This document shows, piece by piece, positions 1 through 6,208 of a stretch of 16,644 nucleotides of DNA; position 1 is the stretch's first letter, and each line of letters begins with the position of its first letter. The notes under the pieces were generated by a model. That model made no database searches. It was not told the origin of the DNA and was given only the letters and a program-made list of their open reading frames with translations. This DNA is from DATELY01 sp035276085 (lineage in GTDB: Bacteria; Pseudomonadota; Gammaproteobacteria; Steroidobacterales; Steroidobacteraceae). The stretch covers positions 1 through 16,644 of the forward strand of contig DATELY010000042.1 of assembly GCA_035276085.1 (NCBI GenBank), given 5' to 3'. The translations under genes were made by a program, and so were the position numbers.

Positions 1-158
1 GCACGGAAGAAAGCGTCGTAGCGCGTTGCCCCCACAGACGGAGTCCAACTCACGCTGTATACGCTCAAAGGTCCCTGGCCGTTGATGTTGCCACAACCCC
101 ACGGCGCACCAGTCAGATTGGCGGGCGGCGGTGGAGCGCCGAGCTGGCAGGAGGAGTG
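1..158 (-). pseudogene. Fibronectin type III-like domain fragment, cut at its 5' side and open at the window edge
   Basis: Read on the minus strand, the frame from 158 down to 1 has no stop. It contains a proline-rich linker (APPPPANLTG) and then YSVSWTPSVGATRYDAFF, which has the Trp and the G-A-T-x-Y spacing typical of the B and C strands of fibronectin III-like modules in secreted or surface bacterial proteins. No start codon or leader lies upstream. The frame meets a TGA at 159-161, inside the end of the repeat element at 156-369. I read it as the inner part of a larger exported protein whose upstream half was removed or displaced by that element. The rest of the gene is outside the window, so its function cannot be stated. 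The domain call rests on a short stretch. Confidence 0.5.
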
Positions 159-369
159 TCAGGTTTGCACATTTGCATTCTCAGACCGGCTGTTCAGGAC
201 GTGCGCCTCGCACTACGCGATGGGTGGTGCCGGGCGACAGGTTCGTACACCGATCTATGCGCACCGGTCATGTGACGCATGAGTTCGGGTGGTTGCAATC
301 GAAACCTGTAAACCCAACGGCCCCGCGCGCTTACACGACGTTGAATATGCAACTATGCAAACCTGACAC
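156..369. mobile_element. 214-bp MITE-like element with 23-nt terminal inverted repeats
   Basis: The left end (156-178) begins GTGTCAGGTTTGCA. The right end (347-369) is its reverse complement with only three mismatches over 23 nt. The interior has no convincing gene and no transposase. I see no clear target-site duplication directly outside the ends. It resembles a non-autonomous miniature element or a pair of facing recombination-site repeats. The left end interrupts the FN3-like fragment and the right end supplies the stop codon of the aquaporin. The right-end sequence recurs exactly in both copies of the 283-bp tandem repeat near 5060 and 5340. The mobilising enzyme is not recognised. Confidence 0.55.
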
Positions 370-997
370 CGACGGTCCGGATCGCCAGTACACCTGCCAG
401 CGCGCCGGCAAACTGAGCTGCGATGAAACCTGGAATGTCAGACGGCACAATCCCCGCGAAAGTGTCAGTCAACGAGCGACCAATTGTGATGGCGGGATTC
501 GCAAAGGATGTTGAGGCAGTGAACCAGTATGCTGCACCGATCCATGCTGGTACCCGCCACGCAGCCTCCTTAGCAGCGCCGCAAGACGAGACAACCGCGA
601 TCAACCCGGCCGTGGCGATCATCTCCGACAGGAACTGTCCGAATCCATTCCTGGCGTGAGTTGCCACCTGGATCAGTGGCAACTCAAACATCGCATGCGC
701 CAGCACGGCGCCCAGACAGCACCCGATCGATTGGGCAATCACGTATGACACGGTCGCTCGCAGAGAAAGGGTTCCTCGTAGAAACGCGACGAGCGATACA
801 GCCGGATTGAAATGTGCTCCGCTGACCGGTGCGATCACAACGATGAGTACCGCCAACGCCGAGGCCGTCGCCAATGTGTTTGCAAGGAGCGCAACAGCGC
901 CATCGCCCGTGAGCCGCTGCGCCATGATCCCTGAGCCGATCACCGCCGCCGCGAGCAGCATCGAGCCCAGAGTTTCGCCGAGTACTGCTCGATGCAT
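353..997 (-). CDS. aqpS: Aquaglyceroporin (MIP family), probable arsenite channel of the ars module
   Basis: This is a six-helix MIP channel of 214 residues. Both half-helix NPA boxes are present: HFNPAVS near residue 63 and SFANPAITIGR near residue 168, the latter followed by the selectivity-filter arginine. It lies 9 bp downstream of arsC and an AGGA ribosome site precedes its ATG. In Sinorhizobium meliloti an aquaglyceroporin in the ars operon lets arsenite, made inside by ArsC, run out down its gradient. The same role is inferred here because no arsB or acr3 pump is nearby. The last residues (GVRFA, then TAG) are encoded by the 23-nt repeat at 347-369, so the native C-terminus has been replaced and the protein is probably shortened by a few residues. 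The symbol is by analogy. Confidence 0.85.
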   Translation of the reverse strand: MHRAVLGETLGSMLLAAAVIGSGIMAQRLTGDGAVALLANTLATASALAVLIVVIAPVSGAHFNPAVSLVAFLRGTLSLRATVSYVIAQSIGCCLGAVLAHAMFELPLIQVATHARNGFGQFLSEMIATAGLIAVVSSCGAAKEAAWRVPAWIGAAYWFTASTSFANPAITIGRSLTDTFAGIVPSDIPGFIAAQFAGALAGVLAIRTVGVRFA

Positions 998-1006
998 CGG
1001 AGGGTC

Positions 1007-1507
1007 CTATGACTTACCTGGTTCCCCGATGCTCCGGACAACCTGCTGACGCGTCAGGCCATCAAGAGACTCTACGGGAAGGCTCACCAACAGCTGTATC
1101 CGCGCTTCCAATTCAGTAAGCGCTTTTTGAAAAGCCGCTCGCTTCTCCGCATCGCCTTCTACGGCCGCTGGGTCAGCGACGCCCCAGTGCGCAGTCACCG
1201 GTTTGCCCGGCCAGATCGGACAGATTTCGCCGGCAGCGTTGTCGCAAACCGTGATGACGAAGTCCATCGATGGCGCATCCTTGCCACTGAACTCGTCCCA
1301 GCTCTTGCTCCGCAGGCCCTCGGTCGGCAGGTCCAACGACTGCAGAAGGTGGATGGCGAGCGGATGCACCTGGCCCTTCGGAAAACTCCCCGCACTGAAG
1401 CCGCGGAACCGACCACGCCCCCAGTGATTGAGGAGTGATTCGGCCAGAATGCTGCGTGCGGAGTTGCCCGTGCAGAGGAAGAGGACGTTGTGCGGACGAT
1501 CGGACAT
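1007..1507 (-). CDS. arsC: Arsenate reductase, low-molecular-weight phosphatase type
   Basis: This 166-residue protein reduces arsenate to arsenite using thiol chemistry in the cytoplasm. The N-terminal P-loop CTGNSARS (residues about 12-19) is the Cys-x5-Arg catalytic loop of the LMW tyrosine-phosphatase fold. A further cysteine in VITVCDNAAGE (near residue 88) fits the thioredoxin-coupled ArsC family, where cysteines pass a disulfide to the surface. The DP pair in GVADPAAVEG matches the conserved general-acid region. The length is slightly above the usual 130-145 residues because of a C-terminal extension. It starts 10 bp after the ArsI-like remnant and ends 9 bp before the aquaporin, so the three probably share one transcript with arsR. 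The Shine-Dalgarno is weak (GAGC). Confidence 0.93.
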   Translation of the reverse strand: MSDRPHNVLFLCTGNSARSILAESLLNHWGRGRFRGFSAGSFPKGQVHPLAIHLLQSLDLPTEGLRSKSWDEFSGKDAPSMDFVITVCDNAAGEICPIWPGKPVTAHWGVADPAAVEGDAEKRAAFQKALTELEARIQLLVSLPVESLDGLTRQQVVRSIGEPGKS

Positions 1508-1517
1508 GGCTCAGAGC

Positions 1518-1682
1518 TCAAGTAGGCTCGCAGCACGGTTTGCCTTGATTCAGCCTGGCCGGCGCCGCGCCATAGGTTGTGCTTTCACCCGTGGTGAGAA
1601 ACGTCTCCCACTGAATTCCTTGCGGATCTTCGATCCAGCTCTTCTCGCTCTGCGCGTAGCAACAAAACGCTTCATGACGCAT
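1518..1682 (-). pseudogene. C-terminal remnant of an ArsI/CadI-type VOC (glyoxalase-fold) protein
   Basis: Fifty-four codons between arsR and arsC encode AFCCYAQSEKSWIEDPQG, then IQWETFLTTGE, and end KPCCEPT. This matches the end of arsenic/cadmium-inducible VOC proteins (CadI, ArsI), which have CCYA...W..DP.G..WE and a C-terminal CC. ArsI cleaves the C-As bond of trivalent organoarsenicals. The normal protein has an N-terminal VOC half of roughly 90-100 residues, which is absent. The frame opens only at the end of arsR. A GGAGGT box touches the ATG with no spacing, so translation from it is doubtful. The best reading is an in-operon deletion that removed most of an arsI-like gene. A translated small cysteine-rich peptide cannot be excluded. 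Confidence 0.65.
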
Positions 1683-1705
1683 ACCTCCAGTCAAAACGCT
1701 CACCG

Positions 1706-2062
1706 CTAAGCAGCTTTTCTTCGCTTCCCCGTCTTCGCTTTCGCTCCAGGTTTGCGCGCAGTGGCACACGAACCGCCGCTGGCAGCGCAGCAGTTCTCTG
1801 TCAGATAGCCGACCAGGTCGTTCATGGCGTCGAAATCGACGCTGTAGATCAGACTGCGGCTCTCGCGCCGCTGCACGATCAGCCCAGCGCGATGCAGATT
1901 CTGCAGATGGAACGTCAGCGACGATGGCGCCAAGCCAACCGCATCACCGATCGCACCAGCGGATAACCCATCGGGTCCCTGTTCAACCAGAAGGCGATAG
2001 ATGCCCAGACGATAGTCGTGAGCAAGGGCACCCAGAGCCTCAACAGCGTGCTTGGTATCCAT
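1706..2062 (-). CDS. arsR: ArsR/SmtB-family arsenite-responsive repressor
   Basis: This is a 118-residue winged-helix repressor. The helix-turn-helix spans about residues 33-60 (LSAGAIGDAVGLAPSSLTFH) and the wing is RRESRSLIYSVDF. The metal site of the classical ELCVCDL helix is absent. Instead Cys91, Cys92 and Cys99 lie in LTENCCAASGGSC near the C-terminus, as in the Acidithiobacillus ferrooxidans type of ArsR, which senses arsenite with C-terminal cysteines. The tail is lysine-rich. It is the first gene of the minus-strand ars unit and probably represses both that unit and perhaps the divergent MFS gene through the palindrome at 2075-2092. The arsenic function follows from the neighbouring arsC and aquaporin. 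Confidence 0.92.
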   Translation of the reverse strand: MDTKHAVEALGALAHDYRLGIYRLLVEQGPDGLSAGAIGDAVGLAPSSLTFHLQNLHRAGLIVQRRESRSLIYSVDFDAMNDLVGYLTENCCAASGGSCATARKPGAKAKTGKRRKAA

Positions 2063-2074
2063 GGGTGTACGATA

Positions 2075-2092
2075 TTACGAGAATCATCGTAA
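2075..2092. promoter_or_regulatory. Candidate ArsR operator in the arsR/MFS divergent region
   Basis: The perfect inverted repeat TTACGA-N6-TCGTAA begins 12 bp before the arsR start codon. It sits in an AT-richer pocket of otherwise GC-rich DNA. ArsR-family dimers bind imperfect dyads of this size that overlap their own promoters. The MFS gene starts more than 100 bp away on the other side, so one site could regulate both directions. Binding is inferred from position and symmetry only. Confidence 0.55.
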
Positions 2093-2204
2093 CGTCAATC
2101 TTCGGCAGGTGCGAGGCGGATGTGCATGAACTATCTGCAACGTTCTGGGGTACCGCTGTGCAAGCGCATTGCGGAATCGTTACGCAGCGACAAATATGCG
2201 CAGC

Positions 2205-3809
2205 ATGAAGGTCGAAGGACGAATGCGTCGGCGGACCCCCGCTGCGAACCGGGCGGATGCTCGGAAGCGGGCCGCGCCCGTCAACCTGCAACGCTCTCCC
2301 TGCGATACCGGCGTCATTCTCGGAACCGCCACTTGCGATGCCGCACGCTTGCTTACGCCCGTGCGCAAGCGTCTCGTGCTCGCAGCCACGGTCCTTGGCT
2401 CCAGCCTTGCTTTCATAGACAGCTCGGTGGTCAACATTGCCATGCCCGCGATCCAGGCGGACTTGGGAGTCGGTACCGCGCAAATCCAATGGGTGGTGAA
2501 CGCGTATCTGCTGTTGCTCGGGTCGCTGGTTCTGGTCGGCGGCGCGATGGGCGATCGTTACGGTCGCCGGCGGATGTTCGTCGCGGGCATCGTCATTTTT
2601 ACACTAGCTTCGGTGCTGTGCGGGTTCGCACCCCGAAGCGGATTTCTGATCGCTGCGCGGGCTTTGCAGGGACTCGGCGCGGCCATGCTGATGCCGAACA
2701 GCCTCGCGATCCTCGGATCGACCTTCGACGACGATGAACGAGGCGCCGCCATCGGCGCTTGGGCCGGCTTCGGTGCGCTGACGGCGGCAACCGGCCCGGT
2801 CTTCGGCGGATGGCTCGTCGATGCGATCTCCTGGCGTGCGATCTTCTTTCTCAACGTTCCGTTCGCGGCACTCGCGATGTGGCTGACGTTTGCCGCGGTG
2901 CCCGAAAGTAGGGACAGCGCAGCGAAGGGAATCGATTGGCGTGGTGCGTTACTCGTCGCCACCTGCCTCGGTGCACTGAGCTTCGGACTTACGCAGGCGT
3001 CCGAACGCGGCCTCTCCGACGCGATCGTCATGCGCGCACTCGTCGCCGGCGTCGTCCTGTTCATCGCGTTCGTCATCGCGGAGAGGCGCACGCGATATCC
3101 GATGATGCCGCTTGAGCTGTTTCGTTCGGTGAGTTTCTCGGGTGCCAACCTGCTTACGCTGCTGCTTTACTTTGCGATGGGCGGTGCTTTCTTCTTTTTG
3201 CCGTTCGAGCTGATCCGCCTGCACGGTTACTCGGCTACCGAAGCGGGCGCTGCGCTGCTGCCTTTCTCACTCGTTCTGGGCACATTGTCCCGTGCAGCAG
3301 GAAGATTGGCCGACCGGGTGGGGCCGCGCATACCACTGACGTATGGTCCGCTGATCGCAGCAGTTGGATTCGCGGCACTCGCGCTGCCTGAGCCCGGACA
3401 GTCCTACTGGAGCGGCGTCGGACCGGCGATTGTCATCGTGGGAATGGGCATGACGCTGGCAGTCGCACCGCTGACTTCGACAGTGATGAGCGCCGCGCCA
3501 CCGGCTCATGCAGGATTGGCATCGGGCATCAACAACGCTGTGGCCCGCGTCGCTGGACTGCTCGCGATCGGTGTCATGACGCTGGTGTTCGCACAGAAAT
3601 TTGCCACGACGAGCGGCCTCGAATCGATAGGGCAAGCACAAGCGACTCTGGTCCGGGCGCTGTCGGGTCAAGAGAATGTTGCATCGGATCTGCGCAACGC
3701 ATTTCACGCTGCCTTTCAAACGGTCATGCTCGTTGCCGCGGCGTGTGCAGCTACAGGTGGGATCGTTGCCGCCTTAACCATTCGCGGAGCGGCAACGCGC
3801 GAACGGTGA
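2205..3809 (+). CDS. DHA2-family MFS drug/proton antiporter (14 transmembrane helices)
   Basis: The protein has about 534 residues and the hallmarks of EmrB/QacA-type exporters: AFIDSSVVNIAMPAI in helix 1, motif A as GDRYGRRRMF after helix 2, and the antiporter motif C region as GPVFGGWLVD in helix 5. Hydrophobic segments continue to the C-terminus in a 14-helix pattern. A conserved-looking leader (SPCDTGVI) precedes helix 1, which supports a start well upstream of it. In-frame starts are TTG 2169, ATG 2205 and ATG 2223. None has an ideal ribosome site, and 2205 is a compromise. It is divergent from arsR, so export of an arsenical or a related toxicant is plausible, but DHA2 exporters carry many substrates and the sequence does not identify this one. 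Confidence 0.88.
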   Translation: MKVEGRMRRRTPAANRADARKRAAPVNLQRSPCDTGVILGTATCDAARLLTPVRKRLVLAATVLGSSLAFIDSSVVNIAMPAIQADLGVGTAQIQWVVNAYLLLLGSLVLVGGAMGDRYGRRRMFVAGIVIFTLASVLCGFAPRSGFLIAARALQGLGAAMLMPNSLAILGSTFDDDERGAAIGAWAGFGALTAATGPVFGGWLVDAISWRAIFFLNVPFAALAMWLTFAAVPESRDSAAKGIDWRGALLVATCLGALSFGLTQASERGLSDAIVMRALVAGVVLFIAFVIAERRTRYPMMPLELFRSVSFSGANLLTLLLYFAMGGAFFFLPFELIRLHGYSATEAGAALLPFSLVLGTLSRAAGRLADRVGPRIPLTYGPLIAAVGFAALALPEPGQSYWSGVGPAIVIVGMGMTLAVAPLTSTVMSAAPPAHAGLASGINNAVARVAGLLAIGVMTLVFAQKFATTSGLESIGQAQATLVRALSGQENVASDLRNAFHAAFQTVMLVAAACAATGGIVAALTIRGAATRER

Positions 3810-3956
3810 AGCGTATCGAAGCGGTCAGTTCATCGCTCGCAAGTGTTCGGCATTTGCCTTTCTTGCCTCCGCTTTTCGGCAAGTTGCTTGCGACAACGAG
3901 CGGACATCGAGTCCTCCCAAAGTCGACCGTTTTCAACGCCGAGACGGAATTCCAAC

Positions 3957-4820
3957 CTAACGCTCACGCTCCTCAGGACACGCGTTGCTCACTTCAAGGG
4001 ATCCCGCTTTCCCGGCCCGGTACTGTTCCCTGCCGAGAGTCGCTGACTCGCCTTCTTGCGCGCCTCGGGGCCTCGTCATTCCGATGCGAGCAGCGATCTC
4101 GCTCCACAGTGCGGAGTACATCTGACCCTCGACGCTCCTGGGCGCATAGGCAGGCAGCGGCGCTCGACGCAGACTCATGCGTTCGATCTCGCTCGCGTAC
4201 TTGATCTCGGTGGCGAGGATGGACGGAAACTGCGCACGCGTGCTCTCGATCATCGCGTGATGCAGCGACTTGCGCCGATCCACCATCGAGAAGAACGGCA
4301 TGACGACGATGTCGGACCATCCCTCATTGCCGATGAACTCATTGAGCTGCGCCAGCATGCGCACCGAAAGCGGAGTGGGCAGCATGGGAACGATCACGGC
4401 ATCTGCAGCGCGCAGCACGTTTTCCGACAGCAGCGACATGCCGGGCGGGCAATCCAGGAACAGAGCTTCATACTTCTCCCGCAGCGATGCGCTCATCATC
4501 AGCAGCCGCTCCGTCGGCCGCTTCCTGTTGCTCAGGTGAACATCGAAGTTGCGATAAGAGAAATGCGCCGGAATGAGATCGAGCCCGTCGTATCCTGTTT
4601 GCACGAGCAACTCAGGAAGCTCGCGCTTGCCGGCTACCAGCTTCTTTGCCGACGCACCTTCACCCGCTTCACACCGCAACGCGTACGTAGCCGCACCTTG
4701 CGGATCCAGATCCCACAATACCGACGTATACCCGCTGGCAGCGCACAGGAACGCAAGATTGACGGCGGAGGTGGTCTTGCCCACGCCTCCCTTGATATTG
4801 GTGACGGCGATGATCTTCAT
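3957..4820 (-). CDS. Orphan ParA/MinD-type ATPase
   Basis: This 287-residue deviant Walker ATPase has KGGVGKTT (residues 10-17) with the signature lysine, the Walker A' aspartate in LWDLDPQG, and a Walker B-like LFLDCPPG. ParA proteins form ATP-dependent dimers on DNA and position plasmids, chromosomes or protein complexes. No N-terminal HTH is present, so it is the short ParA form. No parB, centromere array or replication gene is visible, so the cargo is unknown. The last 35 or so residues are polar and look disordered. The 5' end, including the first 12 nt of coding sequence, has been copied into the tandem repeat behind it. GGA abuts the ATG with no spacing, so initiation looks weak. Confidence 0.88.
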   Translation of the reverse strand: MKIIAVTNIKGGVGKTTSAVNLAFLCAASGYTSVLWDLDPQGAATYALRCEAGEGASAKKLVAGKRELPELLVQTGYDGLDLIPAHFSYRNFDVHLSNRKRPTERLLMMSASLREKYEALFLDCPPGMSLLSENVLRAADAVIVPMLPTPLSVRMLAQLNEFIGNEGWSDIVVMPFFSMVDRRKSLHHAMIESTRAQFPSILATEIKYASEIERMSLRRAPLPAYAPRSVEGQMYSALWSEIAARIGMTRPRGAQEGESATLGREQYRAGKAGSLEVSNACPEERER

Positions 4821-5056
4821 TCCAAGCGGAAGGATGCGCCATCAGGGGGTGGGTGCGCATCAGGCGCAGCGATGTCGGCTCGCTTGACACGTGTATCGCT
4901 TCGAGCGCCACGCCGCTACTGCTCGGGCCGCCTGTACAGGAACTCGCGCACGCATTGGTCCGGCGGCCGTGCAGGAGTGTCGATCCGGATGTGGGGCAAC
5001 GATAGCGTGCGCCGCACTTCCCGAGAGTCGCAGAGCAGCCAGGAGCAGACGTCGAA

Positions 5057-5079
5057 ATGCAACTATGCAAACCTGACAC
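5057..5079 (-). repeat. Dispersed 23-nt repeat, copy in unit A
   Basis: The minus strand begins GTGTCAGGTTTGCATAG and is identical over 23 nt to the repeat at 347-369 and to the one at 5340-5362. It has the same orientation as the 347-369 copy, so the two lie in direct orientation on either side of the ars-MFS-parA block. The embedded TAG acts as a stop for frames that enter it. Confidence 0.8.
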
Positions 5080-5339
5080 GCTGGGGAGACATGATGATCT
5101 TCATTCCAGGCGGAAGGATGCGCCATCAGGGGGTGGGTGCGCATCAGGCGCAGTGATGTCGGCTCGCTTTACACGTGCCTCGCAACGAGCGCCACGCCGC
5201 TATTGCTCGGGCCGTCTGTACAGGAACTCGCGCACGCATTGGTCCGCGGCCGTGCAGGAGTGTCGATCCGGATGTGGGGCAACGATAGCGTGCGCCGCAC
5301 TTCCCGAGAGTCGCAGAGCAGCCAGGAGCAGACGTCGAA

Positions 5340-5362
5340 ATGCAACTATGCAAACCTGACAC
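5340..5362 (-). repeat. Dispersed 23-nt repeat, copy in unit B
   Basis: Same sequence and orientation as the copy at 5057-5079. It lies at the inner edge of the DUF1772-like remnant and provides its terminal residues and stop (VRFA-TAG), exactly as the 347-369 copy does for the aquaporin. Confidence 0.8.
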
Positions 5363-5488
5363 GCTGGGGAGACACCAGCTCGGTGGAGCAGCTCATGCGG
5401 GCAGGGTGTTCGACCAGGTTGATGTAGAGCGCTGCGCCTGCGAATACCGGGTGGCGAAGACTGCGATGAAGGTTGTTGTTGCGAGCAT
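5346..5488 (-). pseudogene. Truncated and frameshifted DUF1772-like membrane protein
   Basis: Two minus-strand frames together give the start of a small membrane protein. From ATG 5488 the frame reads MLATTTFIAVFAT. After a frame change near 5442 it reads AGAALYINLVEHPARMS. The AGAALYINLVE.PAR signature at the end of the first membrane helix is what I know from DUF1772 (anthrone-oxygenase-like) proteins of about 150 residues. The rest is lost: after CSTELVSPQR the frame enters the 23-nt repeat and stops at its TAG. The gene is thus broken twice, by a small indel and by the repeat junction. The family call depends on a short motif. The function of DUF1772 proteins in bacteria is mostly unknown. 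Confidence 0.55.
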
Positions 5489-5557
5489 GTGTCAGCACCA
5501 GTCAAGGTGTTGGCCCCGGTGGGCTGGGAACGCTGCTCGGGCTTCGGTTGTGTCTGG

Positions 5558-5974
5558 CTATTTCTTTTGCCGCGGTTTAGGTGCTGGCCGCGCTGGAGCT
5601 CGAATTTCTCTTCGCTCTATCATGCCGCGAATTTCAATCAGATCACGCTGAATAGGTACCGCCCACTTCTGCAGGATCGCTGGGATGTCACGCCCCTGCC
5701 GGATTACGGCCACAATGGCAATGAGTCGAGGCGCAAGAGGCTCGAACACGAGGTAGTGCTCACGAACCGGATAGAGAAGAAGCGCAGTACCACCGGCGAG
5801 CTCATGCCGGTCGCGGAAGGAAGCATGGTTTTCTGCAACGTACTCCGCGCCGTTGTGCAGATCCGTGAAGTAGCGGTTCGTCAGCTCCTTGCCCCACCGG
5901 GCACGCGACCAGGCTCGCGCTTCGCGTAGATCGGCCACTGCGCGGGTGGTCAGAACATAAGACCTCCGACGCAC
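5558..5974 (-). CDS. ParE/RelE-superfamily toxin
   Basis: This is a 138-residue basic protein. Its first 105 or so residues follow the ParE/RelE fold: YVLTTRAVADLREARAWSRARWG forms the first two helices, and LLLYPVREHYLVFEPL followed by IAIVAVIRQGRDIP forms the C-terminal strands. ParE-type toxins poison DNA gyrase and RelE types cleave mRNA on the ribosome. The sequence does not decide between them, though the VAVIRQGRDI ending is ParE-like. It begins with GTG 6 bp after the antitoxin stop, the usual antitoxin-first order. About 30 extra residues follow the fold (proline- and lysine-rich, ending PKPRQKK), which is long for the family and may result from fusion to repeat-associated DNA downstream. 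Confidence 0.82.
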   Translation of the reverse strand: MRRRSYVLTTRAVADLREARAWSRARWGKELTNRYFTDLHNGAEYVAENHASFRDRHELAGGTALLLYPVREHYLVFEPLAPRLIAIVAVIRQGRDIPAILQKWAVPIQRDLIEIRGMIERREIRAPARPAPKPRQKK

Positions 5975-5980
5975 CCTGTC

Positions 5981-6208
5981 TCAGTCTCCGTCCTTGAAGT
6001 CCAGGATCGATTTGTTGGAAAACCTGCCATGCCGCAGGTCTGCCAACCCCTCGAGGATGTTCACGGCGACGGCTCGATCCTGCATGTCTTGCCGAATCAG
6101 GTCACGGATGTATTCGCTTGGTGTCGCGTACACGTCCTTGTCGCTGGCGCGCTCATCTACATACTTTCGCAGCGCATCGGTCAGCTGCACATTGAGAGTG
6201 CTGCTCAA
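5981..6208 (-). CDS. ParD-like ribbon-helix-helix antitoxin
   Basis: This 75-residue protein has the pattern of ParD-type antitoxins. An N-terminal beta strand (STLNVQLTDAL) and helices with the PSEYIRDLIRQD motif make the DNA-binding ribbon-helix-helix. The C-terminal ILEGLADLRHGRFS region would wrap the toxin. It is expected to neutralise the downstream toxin and repress the operon. The start is TTG at 6208, chosen because a strong AGGAG (6216-6220 on the opposite strand) sits 7 nt upstream and no ATG is suitably placed. The toxin starts 6 bp after its stop. Confidence 0.85.
   Translation of the reverse strand: MSSTLNVQLTDALRKYVDERASDKDVYATPSEYIRDLIRQDMQDRAVAVNILEGLADLRHGRFSNKSILDFKDGD

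Larger units (their letters stand above)
4809..5374. repeat. 283-bp sequence duplicated in tandem upstream of parA
   Basis: Copy A spans 4809-5091 and copy B 5093-5374. By eye they differ by nine substitutions and one single-base indel, all in the first 160 or so bp. The last 120 or so bp appear identical. Each unit begins with the reverse complement of the first 12 nt of parA and ends with a 23-nt repeat (5057-5079 and 5340-5362) plus GCTGGGGAGACA. The unit therefore contains the entire parA upstream region, and the outer copy starts a 13-residue mini-ORF (5063-5104, minus) with the ParA N-terminus MKII. In copy B a minus-strand frame reads RRLLLAALRLSGSAAHA and then CTAADQCVREFLYRRPEQ before a stop. 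This could be a decayed secreted-protein gene without a start codon. Confidence 0.85.

Noticed and set aside
131..514. Plus-strand open frame of 127 codons across the left element
   Set aside because: It spans the inverted-repeat element and runs antisense into the aquaporin. No domain or ribosome site supports it.
4056..5156. Plus-strand open frame of 366 codons opposite parA
   Set aside because: The composition is that of a shadow frame (Arg/His-rich). It crosses the tandem repeat and the true parA reading is unambiguous.
4809..5374. CRISPR or iteron array
   Set aside because: There are only two long units with no spacers. It is a tandem duplication, not a short-repeat array.
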